From assembly GCA_002746365.1 (NCBI GenBank), contig NVWZ01000007.1:28955-34559 (forward strand): a DNA stretch of 5,605 nucleotides, written 5' to 3'. A program made the position numbers and the translations under genes. Positions 1-5,605 of this stretch are shown piece after piece; the stretch's first letter is position 1, and each line of letters opens with the position of its first letter. This DNA is from Thiotrichaceae bacterium. Its GTDB lineage: Bacteria > Pseudomonadota > Gammaproteobacteria > SZUA-229. The notes beneath the pieces were generated by a model. The model saw only the letters and a list, made by a program, of their open reading frames with translations, was not told the origin of the DNA and did no database searches.

Positions 1-799
1 GTGTGATATCTAATGTTCCTTTCTGCGTATTTTCTAGGTGTTTATAATATTGTTTTCGCTGCGCCATGATTGAAGCACTTAGAGAGTAGAAGCGAATACT
101 CTCCTGTTCAGCTTGCGCCAAAGCACGGTCAGTGACCGCACGTGTCACCCTACCATTACCATCGTCAAAAGGATGTAGCGTTATCAGCCATAAATGTGCA
201 ATGCCTGCCCTCAACAGACCGTCGAGGTTTTCAGGTGGATGATTAAACCAGTGAATAAACTTATCTAAACCTTTATCTAACTGATTTCCAGGAGGTGCTT
301 CAAAATGTATTGTAGGTTTATCGATACGTCCAGATAAAACCTGCATAGGGTTTTCACCCCTTAGTTCGCCAATCTTTATACAAGTACTCACTCCTGGATC
401 ATCGGGGAAAAGAGCAGTTTGCCATTGGCAGAGCATTGTTATACTTAGCTTTGCATCTAACTGTTGAGTTGCATTGATCAACATAGCCACAAGTGCATCA
501 GTCTGGGCTGTACCACTCTGTTTACCCTTTCCCACAAAACCAGCTCTCGACAACCCTAGTTGATTCACAACCGATGAACGAACAGAGTCAGCATCAAGCA
601 CTTCACCTTCAATTTCACTCGTTTGAATTGCGTTTTGAATTAGTACATCCATCCGGGCTTGTTGATCAAGCTCAGTACCTAATGCATCAGATTGGCCAAG
701 CAAACGGCCTTGCTGTAAACGAACTGATTCTAACTGGGGCTGAAGACTATCTGTATCCCAGGTTAAATCAGGCCATTCTTTTAATTGCCAGATATACAT
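1..799 (-). CDS. Fic family protein (DUF4172 N-terminal domain, class II Fic), C-terminus beyond left edge
   Basis: The frame opens with ATG at 799 (MYIWQLKEWPDLTW, a typical DUF4172 start) and stays open for 266 codons to the window edge. Residues 1-80 match the DUF4172 N-terminal domain. T60-S-E-I-E64-G65 fits the (S/T)xxxE(G/N) inhibitory helix, and its position before the core makes this a class II Fic protein. The Fic core carries the full motif HPFDDGNGRVTR at residues 209-220, with catalytic H209 and the phosphate-binding GNGR loop intact. Fic enzymes transfer AMP from ATP to a hydroxyl side chain of a target protein, and the inhibitory glutamate restrains them. The best-known relatives, such as the Shewanella Fic of about 370 residues, end in a winged-helix domain; that part would lie outside this window, so roughly 100 residues are missing. 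The SD-like AAAGAG at 805-810 is 5 nt from the start. The target is unknown, and no separate antitoxin gene is visible upstream. Confidence 0.93.
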   Translation of the reverse strand, partial: MYIWQLKEWPDLTWDTDSLQPQLESVRLQQGRLLGQSDALGTELDQQARMDVLIQNAIQTSEIEGEVLDADSVRSSVVNQLGLSRAGFVGKGKQSGTAQTDALVAMLINATQQLDAKLSITMLCQWQTALFPDDPGVSTCIKIGELRGENPMQVLSGRIDKPTIHFEAPPGNQLDKGLDKFIHWFNHPPENLDGLLRAGIAHLWLITLHPFDDGNGRVTRAVTDRALAQAEQESIRFYSLSASIMAQRKQYYKHLENTQKGTLDIT

Positions 800-804
800 A
801 TTTT

Positions 805-810
805 CTCTTT
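805..810 (-). promoter_or_regulatory. Ribosome binding site of the fic gene
   Basis: The minus strand reads AAAGAG followed by 5 nt and then the ATG at 799. It supports this start over any internal one. Its first three bases are shared with the nearest TATTCGGCTCAAA repeat, so a protein bound there could interfere with ribosome access or with transcript elongation. Confidence 0.55.
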
Positions 811-820
811 GAGCCGAATA
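808..820 (-). repeat. Operator-like repeat, copy A (TATTCGGCTCAAA)
   Basis: This is a 13-base sequence on the minus strand, identical to the copy at 842-854 and lying 34 bp downstream of it. It sits immediately before the fic start and touches the SD sequence. Exact repetition in a short leader suggests a binding site for a regulator, possibly the Fic protein itself if it has a C-terminal winged helix; that is inference. Confidence 0.6.
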
Positions 821-841
821 AAAAACTTAATTGAATCATTA

Positions 842-854
842 TTTGAGCCGAATA
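842..854 (-). repeat. Operator-like repeat, copy B (TATTCGGCTCAAA)
   Basis: This is an exact match to copy A. Its first bases fall within the proposed fic -10 box (TATATT at 851-856). With copy C at 862-874 it forms an inverted pair separated by 7 bp, with 10 of 11 positions complementary; the one mismatch would be a G-U pair in a minus-strand transcript. Confidence 0.6.
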
Positions 855-880
855 TAGCCTTTATTCGACTCATAGTCCAA
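851..880 (-). promoter_or_regulatory. Candidate sigma-70 promoter of the fic gene
   Basis: The minus strand has TTGGAC at 875-880 and TATATT at 851-856, with an 18-bp spacer. The -10 box matches the consensus at 5 of 6 positions and the -35 box at only 3 of 6. Transcription would start near 844, giving a leader of about 45 nt. Repeat C lies in the spacer and repeat B overlaps the -10 box, which fits a repressible promoter. Confidence 0.4.
862..874 (+). repeat. Operator-like repeat, copy C (inverted, TATTCGACTCATA)
   Basis: Read on the plus strand, this matches copies A and B at 11 of 13 positions, but in the opposite orientation. It lies in the spacer of the proposed fic promoter. Copies B and C form an imperfect palindrome of the sort bound by a dimeric repressor. 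A hairpin in RNA is an alternative, but there is no run of U after it to suggest termination. Confidence 0.5.
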
Positions 881-970
881 TTTATTAATCAAATAACCCG
901 AATCCGAGAGCACAACACTTACCAAGCTTCAAAATTACTTACCACTACACAGGATAGGAATTACAGGCAA

Positions 971-993
971 TAAAAAAACCGCAACGAATGCGG
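971..993 (-). terminator. Rho-independent terminator
   Basis: The minus strand reads CCGCA-TTCGT-TGCGG followed directly by seven T residues (972-978). The stem can be extended by a G-U and an A-U pair. There is no T run on the other side, so it works only in the minus direction. It begins at the base after the TAG stop at 994-996, so it was probably the native terminator of the gene whose tail is at 994-1086. It may now also end transcription of the hamAB operon, whose last stop is about 170 bp upstream. Confidence 0.8.
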
Positions 994-1086
994 CTAAACT
1001 TCTTCAACCTGTTGTTTTAAAACAGAGTTTTTTGGTTCCAGGGCCGGAGACACACTTATGGCGTTATATATTGATATAATTAGCAT
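994..1086 (-). pseudogene. Possible displaced 3' end of a chromosomal gene
   Basis: A frame of 30 codons from ATG at 1086 ends at TAG 994-996, with another stop two codons upstream of the ATG. Its last part reads VSPALEPKNSVLKQQVEEV, which has the charge and composition of a real protein C-terminus, while the first ten or so codons are AT-rich and poorly protein-like. The stop abuts an intrinsic terminator, as at the end of a genuine transcription unit. I do not recognise the parent protein. The reading as a gene tail left behind by integration at a gene's 3' end is inference. It could also be a small independent ORF or chance, and no good SD precedes the ATG. Confidence 0.35.
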
Positions 1087-1107
1087 TATTTAAGTTCGAT
1101 TATTAGA

Positions 1108-1128
1108 GATACCCCCAGTGATACCCCC
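1108..1128. repeat. Paired 9-bp direct repeat (gataccccc)
   Basis: The sequence gataccccc occurs at 1108-1116 and again at 1120-1128, a 12-bp period with only agt between the copies. It stands out in an AT-rich setting. Short, closely spaced C- or G-rich direct repeats near the end of integrative elements can be arm-type sites for a tyrosine integrase. That role is inferred here from position only. Confidence 0.5.
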
Positions 1129-1129
1129 G

Positions 1130-1154
1130 TTCCCGATTGATGACGTAGTGGGAA
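1130..1154. repeat. Short inverted repeat after hamB
   Basis: TTCCC at 1130-1134 pairs with GGGAA at 1150-1154 across a 15-bp loop, just past the hamB stop codon. It could form a weak hairpin in the hamB 3' untranslated RNA. It lacks a following T run, so it is not an intrinsic terminator. Confidence 0.3.
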
Positions 1155-1159
1155 TCAAA

Positions 1160-4100
1160 CTAAATATTTGTTAACACATTGTTAAAATATTCTGGATAAT
1201 CAAGCATCACAGTACGAACATTATCACCATGTTCACCCATAGCTTCAATAAAATTCAACCCTTCATAACTATTATCCTGCAATGTCGTTGAGATTTTTTG
1301 TGACAACATTCTATCTGCAATACCAAATTCATAGCATGAAATAGCTAACTCATTTGCAATACCATATTTCATTGATTTCTGTAATTTCATTATAGGTTCA
1401 GTTGAAATATCATCTGGCTCATCTATATCGGTCATAAATTGTGTGATTGCAGCTATCCCAAGTGGAAAGTCAAATCCAAGTGTGTGTTCGCAAAAATTAA
1501 ATATGTCTTCATAATTTAGTTTACGTCGTCGATTTTCTCCCCATGGTTTTGTTCCACTCTCACTGACAACATGTTCATAAATCTCATGATATGAACATCC
1601 TGAAATCCAGAGTATTGCAATTTCATTTGGTAGATTGACTGGTTGCACAGTAGTCGCAAATTTACTTCCTATCTGTAAAAGTAATATCTCCCAAACGAAA
1701 TCCAATAAATCATCATCTGTATCTAATGTTGATAAAAGTTCAATATTGTCGTGCACCCATATCTCAATATCGCGTGCCTGTTCAGCACTCAGCAATGTCT
1801 TGGAAAATGAAAGCTGTCGAGCAGTATCTGGTACTATATTCTCTATGCGTTGAGCGATGGCATAAAATAGTTCTAGTAATAAAGTTTTTTTGTCATCATC
1901 AGCCAAGCTATATGCGAGAGTTTGTGAGACTAATATTTCTATATGCCGTATAAAATCATCATAGGCAATATCACTTCTTTGAGCCATTAGGTAGCTTTCT
2001 ATAGCAGAAACCAAGTTGCGCTTTTCGATGAATTGACCTGTAAGTTGGTTTGAGTCAATCCTAGTCCCGGGGTTGTTAGCAATAAACGTATCAACTAATT
2101 CTCTCAGAACCGTACTGTCATTACTTAATAAGTCCACTAACAAATCTGGTTCCATTGCAGCTAAACCAGGTGGGGGATCTAAAATACTTAGTAACGAGCT
2201 TGTTGTTGGCTCTGACTGATTTGAATCTAGTAATTCCTTTGCTGAATCAAATTTCCATGAATCTGCAATTCGATTATCATATACAGTAGAATCGGCAAAT
2301 ATTACTAATCCCTCAGTGTGCATCCCTGCTCGCCCTGCTCGCCCCATTAAATTTTGGAAGTCGCGTACTTTTATTCGCTCTCTACCTTGATATACACCTG
2401 AAACGATAAGATATCTAATCGGTAAGTTAACACCCTGTGCTAGTGTTGAAGTACATGCCACAAACTTAATCTTTCCGCTTTGCATAGCATGTTCTATTGC
2501 TAATCTAAGACCATGATGAGTATTACCATGATGTGCAAATATACCTAGTTCAGCTGCTTTAACTCGATCGTCTTCCACTCCAAAATGTAAAATATATAGA
2601 TTCATTAATCGCTGAATCTCTTCGGCGTTAGAAAAGTTTGATGGAGGTACGAACGACACTCTTCGTTTAAAAATCTCTACACTACGGGATACTATTTTTT
2701 CTGCAGTTACTTTTCGACCACAATAAATTGCTACAGCACCATTCGGAACTAAACGAAGCCCAAGATATAGTGAAATGTCTGTAGATTCCTCACGCTCAGG
2801 AAAGTACCTTACAGCTGTTTCTCTTCCTATTAATCTTAATTCTTGCTGTTCAATAATCCGTGGGACAAAATAATCAGGTCGCCGCCCAATATTTTCTTCA
2901 TAAAACATCATTTGGCCTCGACGATCATCGGGCCAGCTGGAAAATGCTACTGATCGTGATGTTGGCAGCAAATCTTGTCCTGTTATAACATTAGGATCAT
3001 CTCCTAACAGCCAATTAGCAATTTCATCAGCATTACTCATTACAGCTGAAATAAGAACCGTTTGGGCTGTGTCGGAAAGGAGCTGTTTGATTTCACTTAG
3101 TAATAATTCGTAAGTTACGCCGCGATATCCTGAATCGAATTGATGTCCTTCATCGTAAACAACCAAGCCTAAATTATCGATAACATCAGAAGTTTGGCGA
3201 AGAATATATAAAAATTTCTCCGGAGTTAACACAACTATAGTTGGTGTCTGCAGTGGTGTGACACCCAATAATTCTTCAAGCTCATCGAGATAATCAGGTT
3301 GCAGTGCATCTGATAGTTCGGTTACATTAATATGTTCACCAGCGAATGCTTCTCTTAATGATTGGTTGATTTCATGGCATAGTGCTCTGAAGGGCGCTAC
3401 GATAATTGCTACGTTTGTTCTGCCAGATAAAAACGTACTACGAATTATCATTTCTACAGAACGGGTTTTTCCTGCACTTGTCGGCATTTGTACGAGACCA
3501 GACTCACCTGAAAAAATTCCAGCATTGCCTAGTAATAACTGGGAGGGCCATAGCTCTTTAGGAAAATGATTTTTCTGGATTGATTGCAACCAATCTTGTG
3601 TAGTTAACCCGCTCATCTGTGGCAAATTAACCCATGAAGATGAGCTAACTCTTTTATGCACTACAGCACAAATAATATCAGTAAGTAATAAGTCTCTTCT
3701 GCCGCCAATTTGATATACAAGGTGTCTCAGCGAACTTGTATAATTAAATAATTGATCAGTATCCGTACCACTAAGAAAGTGATTAGCGATTGATTCAATA
3801 AGCGGTCTAAGTAATTCGCTAAATTCATCATCAATACTTGGTATATCATCCCAAGCAGAACAGAGTAGCCAACGTAATGTTCTTACTATAGATGTTTCTT
3901 CAACATCATTGTGCTGAAAACCGGCCATCACTAGGCTACTTCCAGGTCGGTTATCTAAGTAGTATGCTGCTGACGCTAAAAGCGCTAGGTCATTATCTAG
4001 TGATGGCGCTAATTTAGATTGTAATAGTGCATCAAAGTAACTTGATGAAAAGTTTAGAGGGATTGAATCAACATTGTCGTTGTCGGCTTCAAAGTATTGA

Positions 4101-4264
4101 ACTGCAGCATCACCAAGATTGCCGACAGTGAGCAACAGTAGTTCAGCAGGATTGCTACCTTCTGGAATAGCAATGTGATCTTCTTCTGGCAAGCCAAATT
4201 CGTACATCTTGCCTTTTGATCGTGTTATACCGAATAACCTAATACTATTGCTTTCAGGCGTCAT
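1160..4264 (-). CDS. hamB: HamB-like Ski2-type DEAD/DEAH-box helicase of a Hachiman anti-phage system
   Basis: The protein has 1034 residues from ATG 4264. The frame also allows a GTG start at 4273 (1037 residues), but GAGTG lies about 6 nt before the ATG and the GTG has no comparable SD. About 260 N-terminal residues precede an SF2 helicase core: motif I PTSAGKT (about 261-267), Ia APFRAL (290-295), Ib TPEKF (347-351), motif II DEGH (371-374), motif III SAVMSN (406-411), AIYCGRK (512-518), motif V TSTLAQGVNLP (605-615) and motif VI QNLMGRAGRAG (637-647). The GRAGR and GVNLP motifs place it with Ski2/Hel308-like helicases (COG1204). The last 390 or so residues are mostly helical-looking and match no domain I can name. 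In Hachiman, HamB binds HamA, moves on DNA using ATP and releases the nuclease on sensing damaged or foreign DNA. The gene start overlaps the end of hamA by 11 nt, so translation is probably coupled. Confidence 0.88.
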   Translation of the reverse strand: MTPESNSIRLFGITRSKGKMYEFGLPEEDHIAIPEGSNPAELLLLTVGNLGDAAVQYFEADNDNVDSIPLNFSSSYFDALLQSKLAPSLDNDLALLASAAYYLDNRPGSSLVMAGFQHNDVEETSIVRTLRWLLCSAWDDIPSIDDEFSELLRPLIESIANHFLSGTDTDQLFNYTSSLRHLVYQIGGRRDLLLTDIICAVVHKRVSSSSWVNLPQMSGLTTQDWLQSIQKNHFPKELWPSQLLLGNAGIFSGESGLVQMPTSAGKTRSVEMIIRSTFLSGRTNVAIIVAPFRALCHEINQSLREAFAGEHINVTELSDALQPDYLDELEELLGVTPLQTPTIVVLTPEKFLYILRQTSDVIDNLGLVVYDEGHQFDSGYRGVTYELLLSEIKQLLSDTAQTVLISAVMSNADEIANWLLGDDPNVITGQDLLPTSRSVAFSSWPDDRRGQMMFYEENIGRRPDYFVPRIIEQQELRLIGRETAVRYFPEREESTDISLYLGLRLVPNGAVAIYCGRKVTAEKIVSRSVEIFKRRVSFVPPSNFSNAEEIQRLMNLYILHFGVEDDRVKAAELGIFAHHGNTHHGLRLAIEHAMQSGKIKFVACTSTLAQGVNLPIRYLIVSGVYQGRERIKVRDFQNLMGRAGRAGMHTEGLVIFADSTVYDNRIADSWKFDSAKELLDSNQSEPTTSSLLSILDPPPGLAAMEPDLLVDLLSNDSTVLRELVDTFIANNPGTRIDSNQLTGQFIEKRNLVSAIESYLMAQRSDIAYDDFIRHIEILVSQTLAYSLADDDKKTLLLELFYAIAQRIENIVPDTARQLSFSKTLLSAEQARDIEIWVHDNIELLSTLDTDDDLLDFVWEILLLQIGSKFATTVQPVNLPNEIAILWISGCSYHEIYEHVVSESGTKPWGENRRRKLNYEDIFNFCEHTLGFDFPLGIAAITQFMTDIDEPDDISTEPIMKLQKSMKYGIANELAISCYEFGIADRMLSQKISTTLQDNSYEGLNFIEAMGEHGDNVRTVMLDYPEYFNNVLTNI

Positions 4265-5063
4265 TTGCGGCACTCAGATATATAGAATGAACTAAGACCA
4301 TGAGATCATCACCACTTATTACCAAAAGTGCAAGCAACTCTGAGTTAGGGTGATTTACAGTTTCTGTATTCTCTACAATTGCCGCTTCATCATAAGTCGA
4401 ACTAGTTATTACTGCTGCTGCGCCAGATTCATAAATATAGGATTTGTCAGTTTTATTCTGAAACCGCTGAATCTTGTTTGCTTCTTCATATTGACCTTTA
4501 TCTTTATATTTCCTCTTCAAAAAATTGAGAGTTTCTGCTAAACGCAGGAAATCTTTTGATGAATGGTCGATAGCTTTTTGCAGTGTATCATCATAAGCGT
4601 TCCCAGTAAGTTTCGCTTTAACCTCGTATGTCACAAGTCTGTCATCTGGATTGTTCCCATCTTCATCAATTAACATATACCCAATAACATCAACTCCTTT
4701 AACTGGTTCGTTTCTAACCGCCTTTTCTGCAAATTTAATTCGAGGCACTGTATATCCTAATGAATACTCCAAATAATCTGAGATTAAAATCTCAGTAAAA
4801 TCACCTGCCCTTACAGAAGGCCCCGGTCTTTCAGTGCTGTCTGGAAATACCAAATTTGTTAGATATTCTGATCTTGATAAACCTGTTCCTTCCCTTAACC
4901 CATCAATCTCTGAATCCAGACAATAGTGTTCACGAACGTGTTTCGCCCAGCTTACTAAATCATCTGCATCTGGAGTCTGTATGCGCCAAACTTCAACATG
5001 TTCACCTTCATCTGTGACCAATGGCTCATCATCTATTAGTAACGCTATATGATCTGGTGGCAT
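4254..5063 (-). CDS. hamA: HamA-like DUF1837 nuclease of a Hachiman anti-phage system
   Basis: The protein has 269 residues and no signal peptide or membrane segment, so it is cytoplasmic. The C-terminal two thirds match the HamA/AbpA family (DUF1837, PF08878), a PD-(D/E)XK nuclease fold. The visible active-site candidates are E91 in RAGDFTEIL, D125 in GVDVIGY, and E147 and K149 in YEVKAKL. A family-like segment with RFQNKTDKSY follows near residues 200-209. In studied Hachiman systems HamA is kept silent in complex with HamB and, when released, degrades cellular DNA, which stops phage spread. The ATG at 5063 is preceded by TGAGA with 7 nt spacing, and the stop lies inside the start of the helicase gene. 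The metallopeptidase gene ends 25 bp upstream, so an operon is likely. The related AbpA is the main alternative; pairing with a roughly 1030-residue helicase favours Hachiman. Confidence 0.87.
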   Translation of the reverse strand: MPPDHIALLIDDEPLVTDEGEHVEVWRIQTPDADDLVSWAKHVREHYCLDSEIDGLREGTGLSRSEYLTNLVFPDSTERPGPSVRAGDFTEILISDYLEYSLGYTVPRIKFAEKAVRNEPVKGVDVIGYMLIDEDGNNPDDRLVTYEVKAKLTGNAYDDTLQKAIDHSSKDFLRLAETLNFLKRKYKDKGQYEEANKIQRFQNKTDKSYIYESGAAAVITSSTYDEAAIVENTETVNHPNSELLALLVISGDDLMVLVHSIYLSAANDA

Positions 5064-5070
5064 AGATAAT

Positions 5071-5075
5071 TCTCA
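5071..5075 (-). promoter_or_regulatory. Ribosome binding site of hamA
   Basis: The minus strand has TGAGA, 7 nt before the ATG at 5063. It lies inside the 25-bp gap after the metallopeptidase stop codon. That gap is too short for a full promoter, so hamA is most likely read from an upstream promoter, although one inside the metallopeptidase gene cannot be excluded. Confidence 0.5.
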
Positions 5076-5088
5076 AATCACTAAAAGT

Positions 5089-5605
5089 TTAATATTTCCA
5101 ATCAACATGACTAACTGGAAGTCGATTTAATTCATCTCTAAAAAAACGCCACTTAGGCATAAACCCATCCATTAACGCCACAAACCGATCATTATGAGTT
5201 CGTTCTAGCAAGTGCGCCATTTCATGCACAACGATATATTCAAGACACTCAACAGGTTTTTTGGCTAATTCAAGATTAAGCCAGATTCGTTTAGCAGCGG
5301 GGTTGCATGTACCCCACTTGGTTTTCATTCTTTTAATACCAAATTCAGTCACTTCCACATCCATTATTTTTTCATATTTATTTATTATATCTGGCAAGAC
5401 TAACTTCATTTGCGCTCGATACCATTCGTAAAGTATGGCTTGTCGTTTTACCAGTGGCGTGCCTGGTCGAATAGTTAATTCCAATGTGCTGTGATTAAGT
5501 TTTACTATTGGTGGCAAATTTTTCTCGATAACTTTCAATAAATACCGTTTACCAAAAAAGTAATGGCTCTCACGATCAAGATATTCACGCGATGATTCAC
5601 GTTCC
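5089..5605 (-). CDS. YgjP-like (DUF45, COG1451) zinc metallopeptidase, N-terminus beyond right edge
   Basis: The reading frame runs open to the window edge, giving 171 visible codons. A possible TTG start at 5538 is internal: upstream codons continue with a family-like stretch (HYFFGKRYLLKVIEK), so the true start is to the right. Members usually have about 230-250 residues, so some 60-80 are missing. The zinc motif HEMAH (plus 5212-5226) supplies two histidines and the catalytic glutamate. A probable third ligand is the histidine in ERTHNDRF, and the family's KTKWGTC motif lies about 27 residues before HEMAH. This family belongs with the M48/SprT-like metallopeptidases and is often encoded beside type I restriction (hsdR) genes; its substrate is not known. 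The end of the gene is 25 bp from hamA in the same direction, which suggests co-transcription with the Hachiman genes. Confidence 0.9.
   Translation of the reverse strand, partial: ERESSREYLDRESHYFFGKRYLLKVIEKNLPPIVKLNHSTLELTIRPGTPLVKRQAILYEWYRAQMKLVLPDIINKYEKIMDVEVTEFGIKRMKTKWGTCNPAAKRIWLNLELAKKPVECLEYIVVHEMAHLLERTHNDRFVALMDGFMPKWRFFRDELNRLPVSHVDWKY

Larger units (their letters stand above)
800..1159. other. Gene-poor junction between fic and hamB
   Basis: About 360 bp without a convincing full-length gene. From left to right it holds the fic leader with its three repeats (800-880), an AT-rich stretch in which I see nothing clear (881-970), a minus-strand intrinsic terminator (971-993), a short open frame resembling a gene tail (994-1086), a paired gataccccc repeat (1108-1128) and a TTCCC/GGGAA inverted repeat (1130-1154) just after the hamB stop. 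The mix of a gene remnant, a terminator and short repeats suggests the edge of an inserted element. Confidence 0.5.

Noticed and set aside
493..834. Plus-strand open frame of 113 codons
   Set aside because: It is the reverse of the fic gene, has no family resemblance and ends within the fic leader repeats. The minus strand encodes clear DUF4172 and Fic motifs here.
785..973. Plus-strand open frame of 62 codons over the fic leader
   Set aside because: It has no good SD, low-complexity AT-rich composition, and lies across the fic start, promoter and repeats.
1009..1025. LexA-like box (CTGT...ACAG) including the palindrome tgttttaaaaca
   Set aside because: The gap between CTGT and ACAG is 9 bases rather than the 8 of a LexA site, and it lies within the apparent gene-tail codons, just before their terminator, not at a promoter.
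1033..1053. Possible tRNA 3' end on the minus strand (CTCCGGCCCTGGAACCA)
   Set aside because: The sequence ends in CCA and contains a T-stem-like TCCGG, but the implied acceptor stem (5' TCCAGGG) fits no tRNA I know, there is no T-loop, and the same bases read as a protein tail ending at a stop and terminator.
3366..3569. Plus-strand open frame of 67 codons within hamB
   Set aside because: It lies opposite the helicase motif I region of hamB and has no recognisable domain or translation signals. Other plus-strand frames inside hamB and hamA (near 1635, 1726 and 4350) were dismissed for the same reason.
5089..5538. Metallopeptidase as a complete 149-residue protein starting at TTG 5538
   Set aside because: The frame stays open to the window edge and the upstream codons read like the conserved family N-terminal part, so the gene is cut by the window and not short.

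Overview
The window is a stretch of AT-rich bacterial DNA in which all four protein-coding genes lie on the minus strand. Gene style, spacing and families suggest a gammaproteobacterium, but this is inference and no genus can be named. From right to left, in the order of transcription, it holds: the C-terminal part of a YgjP-like (DUF45/COG1451) zinc metallopeptidase entering from the right edge; hamA, a DUF1837 PD-(D/E)XK nuclease; hamB, a large Ski2-like superfamily 2 helicase; a gene-poor stretch of about 360 bp; and a Fic-domain AMP-transferase running off the left edge.

The core of the window is a two-gene Hachiman-type (HamAB) anti-phage module. The hamA nuclease gene and the hamB helicase gene overlap. 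The metallopeptidase gene ends only 25 bp before hamA, so the three genes look like one transcription unit. YgjP-like metallopeptidases are often found beside type I restriction-modification genes, so the sequence to the right of the window may hold more of a defence island. In known Hachiman systems the helicase holds the nuclease inactive and releases it when it meets damaged or phage-altered DNA. The catalytic motifs needed for both activities are intact here.

The stretch at 800-1159 looks like a junction. Directly after hamB there is a pair of 9-bp repeats (gataccccc, 12-bp period) and a short inverted repeat. Next comes a short open frame that reads like the tail of a protein gene, and its stop codon abuts a strong minus-strand intrinsic terminator. 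One consistent reading is the distal end of an integrated element, with the displaced 3' end of a chromosomal gene and its native terminator left behind. No integrase is visible, so this remains a hypothesis.

The left part carries a fic gene with an N-terminal DUF4172 domain, an N-terminal inhibitory motif (class II Fic) and a complete HPFDDGNGRxxR active site. Its last hundred or so residues lie outside the window. Its upstream region holds three copies of a TATTCGRCTCA element, placed over the probable -10 box and next to the ribosome binding site, which looks like an operator array.
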